A stretch of DNA of 64,000 nt, taken from the NCBI GenBank assembly GCA_030750865.1, contig JASMHE010000008.1:310001-374000 (forward strand), written 5' to 3'. This document shows, piece by piece, positions 38,952 through 48,934 of this stretch; positions within the stretch are counted from its first letter, which is position 1; each line of letters starts with the position of its first letter. The stretch is from Alphaproteobacteria bacterium. Its GTDB lineage: Bacteria; Pseudomonadota; Alphaproteobacteria; Micavibrionales; Micavibrionaceae. The notes below the pieces were generated by a model that was not told where the DNA came from, did no database searches, and saw only the letters and a program-made list of their open reading frames with translations. Made by a program: the position numbers and the translations under genes.

Positions 38952-41249
38952 TTAGAAACGCGTACCGAAATTAAAGCGGAAGACTTCTTCCTTATCAAAG
39001 CTTTCTGACATATAAGGCACGGCGAAGTCAACACGAATAGGACCAAGCGGCGAACGCCATGACACCCCGACCCCTGCACTACCGCGCAGCGCCGATTTAT
39101 CATCAATGTTGAAACGGTCCGCATCATCCAGCCCCCACAAAGAGCCGATATCCGTAAAAGTGTGCCCTTTAATGCCCATTTCCTCAGGCATACCAATCGG
39201 AAAGGACAACTCAGCCGTACCGCGATAGAAGTAATTACCGCCGAGCGCATCTTCTGATGCACTATCACGTGGCCCTGCCCCCGCATCTTCGAAACCGCGC
39301 AGGTTTTGCCCACCGAGGAAATAGCGTTCATTGATCTTCACATCGCTGCCACCATAAGATTGCAAGCCACCAACCTCACCAAGAAGATTGAACACAACCT
39401 TGTCATGCACCGGATAATAATATGACGCGCCAAGTCGGCCGGAAATATATTTCGCATCGCCGCCCAGACCGGCAAGTTCCGTGTCAAACCACCCCATCAG
39501 GCCATTTGTCGGGAAAAGCTTGCTGTCACGCGCATCATAAGTAATGCGCTGTGAAATGGCGGACGTGACGCGCTGCCCTTCTTGTTCACGAATGAACAAT
39601 GACGCATCCGTATCGACATCCGTAATATCGTTCCGCTCAATGCTGTAGCTGAGCATCTGGCGCCAGTTCTGAGAAAGCGGATAACCAAAGCGCAAAGCGC
39701 CACCCGTACGACGCTGATCGTAAGAACTTTCGTCCTGCAGATCGCGCGTCATGTGGAACACATCAAAACCGGCCGAGAAATCACGATCAAGGAAGTATGG
39801 TTCCGTGAAACCAACGTCAAATTCCGTTCTTTCGCCTGCAATGGTCGCCGCAGTCTGAAGTATCTGCCCCTTACCGAGGAAGTTCCGTTCCGTTACGCGG
39901 ATATCAGCCAGCGGGCCGTCTGTGGTCGAGAAACCGGCTCCCAGTGACAGTTCACCGGTCGATTTTTCAGCCACTTCAATATCAACGACAGATTTATCCG
40001 GCGTTGATCCGCGTTCGTTATTCACGCTCACCGTTTCAAAATAGCCGAGATCACGGATATTTTGTTCGGAACGTGCAATCAACGTCTTGTTATAGGGGTC
40101 GCCTTCGACCACTTCCATTTCGCGGCGCACGACGCTATCAAGCGTACGGACGTTGCCGTGAATATTAATGCGCTCGACAAAGACACGCGGTGTTTCTTCG
40201 ATATCCAGCGTAAGGTCAACAATCTTCTCATCCAGATTACGCTTCACTTGCGGCTTGATGTTCACGAACGCATATTGTCTGTCGCCCAGTTCATCGGTAA
40301 TAGAATCAACACTTTTGGAGACTTCGTCAGCATTGTACCAATCGCCTTTTTTGAGCGATACGAATTCAATCACGTCACCTTGCTTGATCTCTTCAATTTC
40401 AGATTTGATCGCAACATTACCGACTTTGTAGCGTTCGCCTTCATCAATTGTGAAGGTCACAAAGAAATATTCACGGTTTTTCGACAATTCAGCAACGGCC
40501 GACACAATGCGGAAATCCGCATAGCCTTGTGAAAGATAGAAACGGCGCAGCAATTCTTTGTCATATGCAATGCGGTCCGGGTCATATTTATCATTAGCCG
40601 ACAGGAAGCGATACCATGCATCTTCGGTCGTTACGATTTCAGAGCGCAGCTTATCATCGCTATATTTTTTATTCCCGACAAACCGGACGCTTTTGATCTT
40701 TGTGACCGGACCTTCCTGAATTTCAAAAACAAGATCAACACGGTTTTGTTCACGCTTTACAACTTTTGGTTCGATATTCGATGAAAAGCGGCCACTGCGC
40801 TGATAAACCTGATACAGGCGATTCACATCGGCCTGTACTTTCGGGCGCGTAAAGACCTGCCGTGGGGTCAATTGTATTTCGGCCAGCAACTCCTCATCAT
40901 CGATTTTATCATTGCCTTCGAATACAATGCGGTTCACAACCGGATTTTCGATGATGTTGACGTTCAAAACACCGCTGTCAATCGACAGGGTCACATCGGC
41001 AAAAAGCCCTGTGACAAACAGATTTTTCAGCGCATCGTCCAATGTTTCCTGATTAATATAATCACCGACATTAATGCCGAGATAGGTTATGACCGTTGAT
41101 GGCTCAATACGCTGGGTTCCTTCAACACGGATTTCCCGCACTTTCGCACGCTCCCCTTGCGCATAGGCCGGCGCCTGAAATACAGGAGAAGCTGCGCAAA
41201 AAACCGCAAGGCAAAGTCCGAGAACACAGTGATGGAGAAAATGTTTCAT
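38952..41249 (-). CDS. bamA: Outer-membrane assembly factor BamA
   Basis: Central component of the BAM complex that folds outer-membrane beta-barrels. 765 residues. Signal peptide to about residue 30 (ASPVFQAPAYAQ), five POTRA domains to about 420 (first one VREIRVEGTQRIEPSTV), then an Omp85 beta-barrel with the loop motif RGF in NLRGFEDAG and the C-terminal strand ending in FNFGTRF (terminal Phe). Lies between rseP and skp. Length is normal. Confidence 0.97.
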   Translation of the reverse strand: MKHFLHHCVLGLCLAVFCAASPVFQAPAYAQGERAKVREIRVEGTQRIEPSTVITYLGINVGDYINQETLDDALKNLFVTGLFADVTLSIDSGVLNVNIIENPVVNRIVFEGNDKIDDEELLAEIQLTPRQVFTRPKVQADVNRLYQVYQRSGRFSSNIEPKVVKREQNRVDLVFEIQEGPVTKIKSVRFVGNKKYSDDKLRSEIVTTEDAWYRFLSANDKYDPDRIAYDKELLRRFYLSQGYADFRIVSAVAELSKNREYFFVTFTIDEGERYKVGNVAIKSEIEEIKQGDVIEFVSLKKGDWYNADEVSKSVDSITDELGDRQYAFVNIKPQVKRNLDEKIVDLTLDIEETPRVFVERINIHGNVRTLDSVVRREMEVVEGDPYNKTLIARSEQNIRDLGYFETVSVNNERGSTPDKSVVDIEVAEKSTGELSLGAGFSTTDGPLADIRVTERNFLGKGQILQTAATIAGERTEFDVGFTEPYFLDRDFSAGFDVFHMTRDLQDESSYDQRRTGGALRFGYPLSQNWRQMLSYSIERNDITDVDTDASLFIREQEGQRVTSAISQRITYDARDSKLFPTNGLMGWFDTELAGLGGDAKYISGRLGASYYYPVHDKVVFNLLGEVGGLQSYGGSDVKINERYFLGGQNLRGFEDAGAGPRDSASEDALGGNYFYRGTAELSFPIGMPEEMGIKGHTFTDIGSLWGLDDADRFNIDDKSALRGSAGVGVSWRSPLGPIRVDFAVPYMSESFDKEEVFRFNFGTRF

Positions 41250-41352
41250 ATTGGTAGGTATCTATCTTCTTTAAATTCGCCCTATAAGATAAAGCTGAAT
41301 CTGCGTAAGTTCAAATATAAACTGCATAATCCTGTCAAAAAACACAATTATT

Positions 41353-42750
41353 TCAGCGAATAAGCTGTACGATATCGTTCAGATTGGCAAACAACATCAC
41401 CCCAACCAGAATCACCAGACCAACACGGAACGCATATTCCTGCACCGTTTCCGACAAGGGAGAACCTTTGATGGACTCAACGGCGTAAAAGACAAGGTGA
41501 CCGCCATCCAGCATCGGAATCGGGAACAGATTGATTAAACCGAGATTGATTGACAACAGTGCCGTGAAAGCCACCAACGCAATAAAGCCGGACTTGGCCA
41601 TATCACCGGCAATCGCACCAATACGGATGATACCGCCGAGCTCCGTTGCAGAACGTGACCCGACAAAAATTTGGCCCAATGCTTCCATCGTGCTCACGGT
41701 AATATTTTTTGTCTCAACCAGCGATGCTGTAAACGCTTGCCCCATCGGCAGCTTCAGGAATGTCTCTTCGCGCGAGCTTTCCAGAACCAGCACATTAAAT
41801 TCCTGAGAATCGCCATTATCGATATTTTTATTTAAAGACGGCAACGGATTAATCAACAGACGGTCTTCACCGTCAGCGCCCGGCATACTGATTGTAAATG
41901 GCTGTCCCAGTCTTTCGACGATCATCGCCCGTGTTTCCTCAACATCCTGAACAGCTTCATCATCGATTTTTGTAATCTTACTGATGTCAATTGCGTTTCC
42001 GGGGCTGATGATGCCCAAAAACCCTTTGGTATGCTTGAACCCGAAACGATCTTCGATTGTCTCGACCTTCGGCGTTGCAGACAGTTTGACTTCCTCACCA
42101 TCACGCAAGACTGTAAAGACGCGTGTCTTATCAAGCCCGACCGCCACAGCACGGCGAATATCTTCGAAATGGAGTACTTCTTTCCCGTCAATCTCCAGAA
42201 TTTTGTCATGCGGTTCAAAACCGGCTTCATACGCGGCAGAATCAACAATCACCGATGTTGAAAGCGGCGGCGTAATGGGCTTGCCGTAAAAGGTGTACAG
42301 CAAGAACATAATCAGAATCGCAAAGATGAAATTAATGGCAGGACCGGCAAAAACAATCGCCGCACGTTTCAAGACAGGTTGCGAGAAAAAGGCCACGCCC
42401 TTTTCTTCTTCGGTAAACGGGCGAATCTCTTCACTGTCTTCTTCAGCAACCCCGTCGGCTGATTTCGCACTTGCCGGATCAACGTCACCGAACATCTTGA
42501 CGTATCCGCCCAGCGGCACCAACGAGAACTTCCAGCGTGTACCCGCCTTATCGGTAAAACCGAACAGCTCCTTGCCAAACCCGACAGAAAAGCTTTCCAC
42601 CTTTACGCCGCAAAGCTTGGCAACATAATAGTGACCCCATTCATGAACAAAAACCAGAATCCCCAACACAAGAAAGAATGCCCCGCCATACAGCCAGACA
42701 TTCCCGGCAATCAGGTTCAACCAGTCAAAAATCGAATTACTCATGTTCAT
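41353..42750 (-). CDS. rseP: Site-2 membrane protease RseP
   Basis: Zinc intramembrane protease of the envelope-stress pathway, 465 residues (long side for the family). HExxH motif in FVHEWGHYYVAKLCGVKV; third zinc ligand in NLFPIPMLDGGHL; membrane segments near 17-38, 125-148, 390-415 and 440-460. A PDZ domain (about 180-255, YEAGFEPHDKILEIDGKEV) lies in the periplasm. An acidic insert EEDSEEIRPFTEEEKG follows the first membrane part. Between dxr and bamA as usual. Confidence 0.96.
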   Translation of the reverse strand: MNMSNSIFDWLNLIAGNVWLYGGAFFLVLGILVFVHEWGHYYVAKLCGVKVESFSVGFGKELFGFTDKAGTRWKFSLVPLGGYVKMFGDVDPASAKSADGVAEEDSEEIRPFTEEEKGVAFFSQPVLKRAAIVFAGPAINFIFAILIMFLLYTFYGKPITPPLSTSVIVDSAAYEAGFEPHDKILEIDGKEVLHFEDIRRAVAVGLDKTRVFTVLRDGEEVKLSATPKVETIEDRFGFKHTKGFLGIISPGNAIDISKITKIDDEAVQDVEETRAMIVERLGQPFTISMPGADGEDRLLINPLPSLNKNIDNGDSQEFNVLVLESSREETFLKLPMGQAFTASLVETKNITVSTMEALGQIFVGSRSATELGGIIRIGAIAGDMAKSGFIALVAFTALLSINLGLINLFPIPMLDGGHLVFYAVESIKGSPLSETVQEYAFRVGLVILVGVMLFANLNDIVQLIR

Positions 42751-42775
42751 CTTACATACCTTACCGTTTATCTAT

Positions 42776-43945
42776 CTATGCAGCCCGCAACAGACCGCTT
42801 TTCTCTAAAAAATTCCGTGTTTTCTGTCTGATTTCATCATTAAAGGCAATTAATGCGTCCAGATTCTCGATAGTCCTATCTTCTACTTCCTTCACCATAT
42901 GGTCAACCGTCTTGTAAATATCTGTGAAGCTTATTTCTTCGGCAAGAAACGCCGCAACCGCGACTTCATTGGCCGCATTGAACGTGACACACGCCGCCTG
43001 CCCACGCTTCAAACAGTCATAGGCCTGCTGTACGGCAGGAAATTTTGCGTGATCCACCTGTTCGAAATCAAGCGTTTGCAACGCTGACAGGTCCAGTGTT
43101 TTACCGCTCGTCTTCATACGATCCGGCCATGCCAGCACATGGGCGATCGGTGTGCGCATATCCGGCGCCCCCATATGGGTCAGGATCGATCCGTCATTAT
43201 ATTCAACCATCGCATGCACGATGGATTGCGGATGCACCAACACCTCGACTTGTTCCGGCGGCATATCAAACAAGATACAGGCCTCGATGACTTCCAGTGC
43301 TTTGTTCATCAGTGTCGCGCTATCAACGGAAATTTTAGCCCCCATTGACCAGTTGGGGTGCGCGACAGCTTGCTGCGGGGTCACAGCGTCCATATCTGCC
43401 GCATCCCACGTGCGGAACGGTCCGCCCGATGCGGTCAAGACAATGCGCGAAATTGCCGCTTTATTCGCCTCATCAAATATCTGGAATACCCCGTTATGCT
43501 CACTATCAACGGGTAAAATCGTCGTGCCGCATGCTCTTGCCTTGTCCATAAATAACGGCCCCGCCGCAACAAGCGGTTCTTTATTGGCAATCGCAACGGA
43601 CTTGCCGTGTTCCAACGCAACCATTAACGGCTCCAGCCCGGCAAAACCGACAATGGCGCCAATAATAATATCGGCTTCAATACGGGCTGCATCAATAATG
43701 GCCTGCCGGCCTGCTGTGACCTCAATATTATGCCCCGACAGAGCCGCTTTCAAATCATCATAATATTGTTCATCCGCAATCACGGCATGTTTGGCATTCA
43801 CGGCAATCGCCTGTGCCGCCAGTTTTTTATAATTAGACTCTGCGGTCAGACATTCCACGGAAAATTGTTCGGGCGCAGACAGAATCAAATCAATCGTGCT
43901 TTCCCCCACAGAGCCTGTTGCGCCGAGTACAGAAATCGTTTTCAT
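42776..43945 (-). CDS. dxr: 1-deoxy-D-xylulose 5-phosphate reductoisomerase
   Basis: First committed step of the MEP isoprenoid pathway, 389 residues from ATG 43945, which overlaps the cdsA stop as ATGA. NADPH loop SVLGATGSVGESTIDLI; metal and substrate region in ILPVDSEHNGVFQIF; flexible loop around ASGGPFRTW; NWSMGAKISVDSATLMNKALEVIEA. Together with ispDF at 5066 it shows that this organism uses the MEP route. A longer frame to 43990 exists but overlaps cdsA. Confidence 0.97.
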   Translation of the reverse strand: MKTISVLGATGSVGESTIDLILSAPEQFSVECLTAESNYKKLAAQAIAVNAKHAVIADEQYYDDLKAALSGHNIEVTAGRQAIIDAARIEADIIIGAIVGFAGLEPLMVALEHGKSVAIANKEPLVAAGPLFMDKARACGTTILPVDSEHNGVFQIFDEANKAAISRIVLTASGGPFRTWDAADMDAVTPQQAVAHPNWSMGAKISVDSATLMNKALEVIEACILFDMPPEQVEVLVHPQSIVHAMVEYNDGSILTHMGAPDMRTPIAHVLAWPDRMKTSGKTLDLSALQTLDFEQVDHAKFPAVQQAYDCLKRGQAACVTFNAANEVAVAAFLAEEISFTDIYKTVDHMVKEVEDRTIENLDALIAFNDEIRQKTRNFLEKSGLLRAA

Positions 43946-44613
43946 GATATTTGCCCCCATATAATCAACATGGCCACAAACACAGGGCATGCCAGCAACA
44001 GCGCATCAATGCGATCGAGAATACCGCCATGTCCGGGAATGAGGTTACCTGTATCTTTCACACCGACTTTACGCTTTTGTATCGAGATAAAAAGATCCCC
44101 GACCTGCCCCGTCGCGCCGATGGCATACCCAAGAAGCACCAACAGCAACAAGATCGCACCGGTCACATCATCAAGCACAAAGAACGGGAACACCGCCAGA
44201 AACGCAATCGCCGCGCCGATCAACGCCCCGGCAAAACCAGCCCAGGTTTTGTTCGGGCTGATCGTCGGTGCAAATTTCTTCTTTCCCCATTTTTTGCCAA
44301 AGACATATGCCCCGACATCACTGCCCCATACCGACAGCAACAATATAATCGTCAGAACCATACCGTTATCCACGCTGCGCAAGAAAATGAAACAGCAAAA
44401 AGAAAATCCGATATAAAGCCAGCCGCTTATGATCGGAAATAGCGGCTTATCACGTTTTTTTGCCATATTCAGCCATTCATAAAATGAGACCGCACACAAA
44501 AACATGCTCAGCAGAAAAAACGGAATACCGCCCCAATAGATGATCAATAAGGTCAAAGGGCCCAAAACAAAGCCGGATAACAGACGCATCATCAGTTTGT
44601 TTGAAATTGCCAT
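43942..44613 (-). CDS. cdsA: Phosphatidate cytidylyltransferase
   Basis: Makes CDP-diacylglycerol, the branch point of phospholipid synthesis. 223 residues, about seven membrane segments. The C-terminal signature is SVWGSDVGAYVFGKKWGKKKFAPTISPNKTW and KDTGNLIPGHGGILDRIDALL. Shorter than the E. coli enzyme but typical for Alphaproteobacteria. It follows uppS by 47 bases. Confidence 0.96.
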   Translation of the reverse strand: MAISNKLMMRLLSGFVLGPLTLLIIYWGGIPFFLLSMFLCAVSFYEWLNMAKKRDKPLFPIISGWLYIGFSFCCFIFLRSVDNGMVLTIILLLSVWGSDVGAYVFGKKWGKKKFAPTISPNKTWAGFAGALIGAAIAFLAVFPFFVLDDVTGAILLLLVLLGYAIGATGQVGDLFISIQKRKVGVKDTGNLIPGHGGILDRIDALLLACPVFVAMLIIWGQIS

Positions 44614-44660
44614 TGTAAGACTGCCCTATATGTTATCGTGAGAGTATTATACTCCGGAAA

Positions 44661-45398
44661 TTAGTCCGACACACCGATCTTGCCGAATCTGCGGTCTCTT
44701 TTGCAATAATCCGCAATGGCGTGTTCCAGAGACTCTTGGTTAAAATCCGGCCAATATACATCAGAGAAATATAGCTCCGCATAGGCACATTGCCACAGCA
44801 GGAAATTACTCACCCGTTTTTCACCGCCTGTACGGATCAATAAATCCGGATCAGGAATGTCTTTTGTCATCAGGAAATCAGAGAAATACAGCTCTGCATT
44901 TTCGGCATCCGGCGCGATTCCCTTCCGGTGACACATCGCCGCCCAATCGGCCGCCGCCTGCAAAATTTCCTGCCGCGCGCCGTAATTCAGCGCCATATTC
45001 ACCTGAATACCATCATTATCGGCCGTCAATGTCTCGGCATTATCCATCAGGCTGATGACCTCTTCGTCGAAATGCGAACGGTCACCAATAATCTTCAGCT
45101 TGATATTGTTACGATGCAGTTCTGCCGTTTCCGATTTCAAATACAGCTTCAGCAACTTCATCAATTCCGATATTTCAGATACCGGACGCGACCAATTTTC
45201 AGAGGAAAATCCAAACAGGGTCAAATAATCAACCCCCAGTTCAGCTGCGGCTTTCACCGTGCGTTTCACGGCTTCGGCACCGTGCTTATGACCCACCGTA
45301 CGCGGCAAACCACGCGCCTGTGCCCAGCGGCCATTCCCGTCCATAATAATCGCAATGTGCGATGGCGCATCTTTTCGTGAACAGGCTGTCTTGTCCAT
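44661..45398 (-). CDS. uppS: Undecaprenyl diphosphate synthase
   Basis: Cis-prenyltransferase that makes the C55 lipid carrier for cell-wall and LPS sugars. 245 residues. Catalytic Asp in IAIIMDGNGRWAQARGLPRTVGHKHGA; FGFSSENWSRP and the C-terminal DLLIRTGGEKRVSNFLLWQCAYAELYF are family signatures. Between frr and cdsA. Confidence 0.97.
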   Translation of the reverse strand: MDKTACSRKDAPSHIAIIMDGNGRWAQARGLPRTVGHKHGAEAVKRTVKAAAELGVDYLTLFGFSSENWSRPVSEISELMKLLKLYLKSETAELHRNNIKLKIIGDRSHFDEEVISLMDNAETLTADNDGIQVNMALNYGARQEILQAAADWAAMCHRKGIAPDAENAELYFSDFLMTKDIPDPDLLIRTGGEKRVSNFLLWQCAYAELYFSDVYWPDFNQESLEHAIADYCKRDRRFGKIGVSD

Positions 45399-45437
45399 AA
45401 ATCCCCCGGTTATCCGTGTAAAAGAAAGACACGTCTA

Positions 45438-45992
45438 TCAGACGGTCATGATATCTTTTTCTTTATCGGACAACATTGTGTCAATTTTTTGAACCATTTC
45501 ATCGGTCAACTTCTGGATGTCATCAGAATAATGTTTCTGATCATCTTCGGTGATATCACCGTCTTTTTCGGCTTTCTTGACACTATCCATGCCATCGCGG
45601 CGTACATTACGGACCGCAATACGTGCGTCTTCTGCATATTTTCCAGCCACTTTCGCCAGCTCTGCGCGGCGCTCTTCGTTCAATTCCGGCACAGGAACAC
45701 GGATGACATTACCTTCCGGCTGCGGGTTCAGCCCCAATCCAGCATCACGGATCGCTTTCTCAACGGCTTTAACCAACGACGCATCCCAGACCTGAACACT
45801 CAGCAAGCGTGATTCAGGGGCGTTCACTGTCGCACACTGGTTCAGTGGCATTCTCGATCCATAGGCCTCGACCTGAACAGGATCAAGCATGGATGTTGTC
45901 GCGCGGCCTGTACGCAAACCCATATATTCATCTTTCAAAACACTGATGGCACCATCCATACGACGACGCAATTCTTTCAACTCATATGTCAT
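45438..45992 (-). CDS. frr: Ribosome recycling factor
   Basis: Splits post-termination ribosomes with EF-G, 184 residues. Begins with [33 protein letters not shown], has [22 protein letters not shown] and [36 protein letters not shown]. Ribosome site AAGGA about 10 bases upstream. Follows pyrH by 28 bases. Confidence 0.97.
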   Translation of the reverse strand: MTYELKELRRRMDGAISVLKDEYMGLRTGRATTSMLDPVQVEAYGSRMPLNQCATVNAPESRLLSVQVWDASLVKAVEKAIRDAGLGLNPQPEGNVIRVPVPELNEERRAELAKVAGKYAEDARIAVRNVRRDGMDSVKKAEKDGDITEDDQKHYSDDIQKLTDEMVQKIDTMLSDKEKDIMTV

Positions 45993-46020
45993 ATTCTTTC
46001 GTCCTTCCTGTGACTATATT

Positions 46021-46767
46021 TTATTCTTCTTTATCACTGACAACCGTGCATACACCATCACCGGCGAGCACTTTGGCAAAGTTGCCTTTTTCTTTTACAT
46101 TAAACACCAAAATCGGGATGTCATTTTCGCGCGCAAGAGAAATGGCTGTCGCGTCCATAACTTTCAGGTCTTTTGTCAGAACATCAAGATAGCTGACATG
46201 ATCATAACGCTTGGCAGACGGGTCTTTCGCCGGATCATCCGTGTAAACACCATCAACCTTCGTGCCTTTGACCAGTGCGTCACAATCCATTTCGGTTGCA
46301 CGCAGAGCTGCCGGTGTATCTGTTGTAAAGAACGGGTTTCCGCTCCCTGCGGCAAAAATGACAACGCGCCCCTTTTCCATGTGACGCAATGCGCGGCGAC
46401 GCACATACGGCTCGCAGACAGCCTGCATCGGAATGGCGGATTGTACGCGCGTTTCAACACCGTTTTGTTCCAGTGAAGATTGCAACGCAAGCGCATTCAT
46501 GACCGTACCAAGCATGCCGATATAATCGGCTGTAACACGTTCCATACCGTTTGCCGCACCGGAAACGCCGCGAAAAATATTGCCCGCACCGACCACGATA
46601 CAGACCTGAACGCCCATCTCTACGGCTTGTTTCACATCTTTTGCAATACGATCAAGCATATTCGGATCAATCCCGAAATCACGTTCATCCATCAAAACCT
46701 CACCGGACATTTTCAACAGAACGCGTTTATATTTCGGTTCGGGTTTGTTGTGCGGTGTTGATGACAT
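46021..46767 (-). CDS. pyrH: UMP kinase
   Basis: Phosphorylates UMP to UDP, hexameric amino-acid-kinase fold. Motifs: [69 protein letters not shown], and [19 protein letters not shown]. The start is uncertain: ATG 46767 (GAGG 8 bases upstream) gives 248 residues, close to the family norm; ATG 46827 would add 20 residues rich in Ala/Glu and fits the promoter position equally well. It is the first gene of the envelope operon that runs to lpxB. Confidence 0.95.
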   Translation of the reverse strand: MSSTPHNKPEPKYKRVLLKMSGEVLMDERDFGIDPNMLDRIAKDVKQAVEMGVQVCIVVGAGNIFRGVSGAANGMERVTADYIGMLGTVMNALALQSSLEQNGVETRVQSAIPMQAVCEPYVRRRALRHMEKGRVVIFAAGSGNPFFTTDTPAALRATEMDCDALVKGTKVDGVYTDDPAKDPSAKRYDHVSYLDVLTKDLKVMDATAISLARENDIPILVFNVKEKGNFAKVLAGDGVCTVVSDKEE

Positions 46768-46854
46768 ATCTGTAACCTCTTCTGCCTGTGCGGCGGATGG
46801 CGTTTCCTGTAATGCTGTGCTGGTCATATTTTTCTCTACTTTCGATGCGACTAT

Positions 46855-46883
46855 ATTTTAATGTTTGTGAGGATCAGACGCAA
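46855..46883 (-). promoter_or_regulatory. Sigma-70-type promoter for pyrH and the envelope operon
   Basis: On the minus strand -35 TTGCGT (46878-46883), 17-base spacer, -10 TAAAAT (46855-46860), about 28 bases before ATG 46827. It lies just after the tsf terminator, so pyrH and its followers appear to be transcribed separately from rpsB-tsf. Confidence 0.55.
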
Positions 46884-46913
46884 ACCTTTTCCCTGACTTT
46901 CAATTCGTTATCC

Positions 46914-46951
46914 AAAAAAATACCCCCGAAACATAATGTCTTGGGGGTATT
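46914..46951 (-). terminator. Rho-independent terminator of rpsB-tsf
   Basis: On the minus strand AATACCCCC and GGGGGTATT form a perfect 9-bp stem (46943-46951 with 46919-46927), the loop is 15 bases, and the stem is followed by TTTTTTT. It begins about 20 bases after the tsf stop. Confidence 0.88.
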
Positions 46952-46971
46952 CTTGAATTCATGAAAAGGAT

Positions 46972-47895
46972 TTATCCGTTTGCTGCTGTTTTGGCAACTT
47001 CTGCAGCAAAGTCCTCTTCTTCTTTTTCGATGCCTTCGCCGAGCTGAACACGGGCATAGGCTTTCAGCGTTACATCCGCGCCGACATCAGACGCCGCATT
47101 CTTCACAAGATCGGCAATCTTTGTTTCGTTGTCGATGACAAATGTCTGTTCGAGCAAGCAAACTTCCTCGAAATATTTGCGCATACGGCCTTCGACCATT
47201 TTCTCGGCGATATCAGCCGGTTTGCCTTCAGCAACGGCTTGTTCTTTCAAGACAGCGCGTTCGCGCTCCATCTCTGTCGTATCAACAGATTCTCTATCAA
47301 GAAACTTCGGAAATGCCGCTGCGATGTGCATTGCAATCTGCTTACCCAACGCTTCGAGCTTTTCTTTGTCACCTGTTGATTCCAGTGCAACAAGCACGCC
47401 GATCTTACCAAGACCATCTGCTACAGCATTGTGAACATACGCCCCGATAATACCGTCAGAAACGCTCAGCTTTTCAACGCGTCGCAATGTCATGTTTTCG
47501 CCGATTTTCGCAATCAGGTCCGTCAGCGTATCTGCAACAGATTTACCATCAAGATCAGCGGCCTTTACAGCCTCAAGATCTTCGCCTGTTTCAAGAGCAA
47601 CAGCTGTTGTTTGCTTGACGAAATCCTGGAACGCTTCGTTACGTGCAACGAAGTCTGTTTCAGAGTTCACTTCAACCGCAACGCCGGATGTACCGTCAAC
47701 CAGAACAGATACAAGACCTTCAGCCGCTGTACGGCTTGATTTCTTCTCGGCCTTTGCAAGACCTTTTGTACGCAACAAATCCACCGCTGCGTCGATATCA
47801 CCGTCAACTTCTGTTAAGGCTTTTTTGGCATCCATCATGCCTGCGCCTGATTTTTCTCTGAGTTCTTTTACGAGTGCTGCTGTAATCTCAGCCAT
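46972..47895 (-). CDS. tsf: Elongation factor Ts
   Basis: Nucleotide exchange factor for EF-Tu, 307 residues from ATG 47895 (AAGGA 9 bases upstream). Begins [26 protein letters not shown] and has the EF-Ts signature [16 protein letters not shown]; two dimerisation-type repeats follow. Stands 35 bases after rpsB and ends at a strong terminator. Confidence 0.97.
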   Translation of the reverse strand: MAEITAALVKELREKSGAGMMDAKKALTEVDGDIDAAVDLLRTKGLAKAEKKSSRTAAEGLVSVLVDGTSGVAVEVNSETDFVARNEAFQDFVKQTTAVALETGEDLEAVKAADLDGKSVADTLTDLIAKIGENMTLRRVEKLSVSDGIIGAYVHNAVADGLGKIGVLVALESTGDKEKLEALGKQIAMHIAAAFPKFLDRESVDTTEMERERAVLKEQAVAEGKPADIAEKMVEGRMRKYFEEVCLLEQTFVIDNETKIADLVKNAASDVGADVTLKAYARVQLGEGIEKEEEDFAAEVAKTAANG

Positions 47896-47929
47896 GATTT
47901 TCAATCCTTCTTTGTTAAATGGTTATAAC

Positions 47930-48757
47930 TTAAGCTTGTGCTGCTTTTTTCTCAGGCGCAGGCTCTTTGGCCTTGTCGTCTGAAGATTTTTCTTTCGCAG
48001 CATCCGCCTCAGGAAGTTTTTCTGTTACGTCTTCTGCTTCACCGGCATCCGCACCTGATGCAGCCAGTTCAGCCTGAAGGCCGTCAAGGATGGCATCTGT
48101 AAACAGGTTGCAATACAATTCGATCGCACGGAACGCATCGTCATTACCAGGGATCGGGAATGTAATACCGTGAGGGTCAGAGTTCGTATCCAGAATACCG
48201 AACACAGGGATGCCCAGTTTGTTTGCTTCTGCAACAGCCAGTTCTTCTTTGTTTGTGTCAACAACAAACAACGCGTCAGGCAGGCCGCCCATTTCCTTGA
48301 TACCACCGATAGAAGATTCCAGCTTGTCACGCTCGCGTGTCATCATCAGCTGTTCTTTTTTCGTGTAAGCATCAACGTCATCACCGTTCAGAATTTCTTC
48401 CAGTTCGCGCAAACGGCTGATGGAGTTTGAAATTGTTTTCCAGTTTGTCATCATGCCGCCAAGCCAACGCTGGTTCACGTAGTACTGACCACAACGCTTT
48501 GCGCTTTCTTTGACGATATCCTGCGCCTGTCTTTTCGTACCAACGAACAGCACACGGCCGCCATTTGCAACGATATCGCGTACTGATTTCAGTGCACGGT
48601 CCATCATAGGAACAGTTTGTTGAAGGTCGATAATGTGAACACCGTTACGTACACCGAAGATGTACTGCTTCATTTTAGGGTTCCAACGGCGAGTGTGGTG
48701 ACCAAAGTGAATGCCGGCCTCTAATAGTTCACGCATAGTGTATGTTGGCATAGTCAT
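47930..48757 (-). CDS. rpsB: 30S ribosomal protein S2
   Basis: Ribosomal protein S2, 275 residues from ATG 48757 (AAGGAG 7 bases upstream). Signatures: [22 protein letters not shown] and [27 protein letters not shown]. The last 45 residues are a charged Ala/Glu/Lys tail, a common alphaproteobacterial extension. It has its own promoter and a leader of about 120 bases with several possible hairpins. Confidence 0.97.
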   Translation of the reverse strand: MTMPTYTMRELLEAGIHFGHHTRRWNPKMKQYIFGVRNGVHIIDLQQTVPMMDRALKSVRDIVANGGRVLFVGTKRQAQDIVKESAKRCGQYYVNQRWLGGMMTNWKTISNSISRLRELEEILNGDDVDAYTKKEQLMMTRERDKLESSIGGIKEMGGLPDALFVVDTNKEELAVAEANKLGIPVFGILDTNSDPHGITFPIPGNDDAFRAIELYCNLFTDAILDGLQAELAASGADAGEAEDVTEKLPEADAAKEKSSDDKAKEPAPEKKAAQA

Positions 48758-48876
48758 AGCTTTTCTCCTTATTTCCGGTTATGCCTCTGCAGATCACGTT
48801 TCAGGGTATATCCCGAAAACCGGCGGTCAGACTCTGACCAAAATCTGCATGTGTATTTACGTTCATTATTGAACGC
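48758..48876 (-). promoter_or_regulatory. Structured 5' leader of rpsB
   Basis: Between the predicted start of transcription and ATG 48757 there are several self-complementary blocks. CGTTCA-ataa-TGAACG (48860-48875) lies at the very 5' end. GGTCAGA-g-TCTGACC (48825-48839) is a perfect 15-base palindrome. CCGGTT (48818-48823) can pair with AACCGG (48775-48780), enclosing TTTCGGG-atata-CCC-t-GAAA (48799-48818, sharing its edge base). The ribosome site AAGGAG follows directly. This would suit autoregulation by S2, known in other bacteria; here it is inference. Confidence 0.5.
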
Positions 48877-48882
48877 GAGCGT

Positions 48883-48911
48883 TTTATAACGCGGGAAACA
48901 AGGCTATGCAA
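48883..48911 (-). promoter_or_regulatory. Sigma-70-type promoter of rpsB-tsf
   Basis: On the minus strand -35 TTGCAT (48906-48911), 17-base spacer, -10 TATAAA (48883-48888). Lies in the gap after dnaE; a short A/T-rich GTGCG/CGCAC hairpin beside it is not an obvious dnaE terminator. Confidence 0.65.
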
Positions 48912-48934
48912 GCTTTTTTGTGCGAAAAACGCAC

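Noticed and set aside
48914-48934. GTGCG-TTTTT-CGCAC hairpin after dnaE as terminator
   Set aside because: On the dnaE strand it is followed by A's, not T's, and the stem is only 5 bp.
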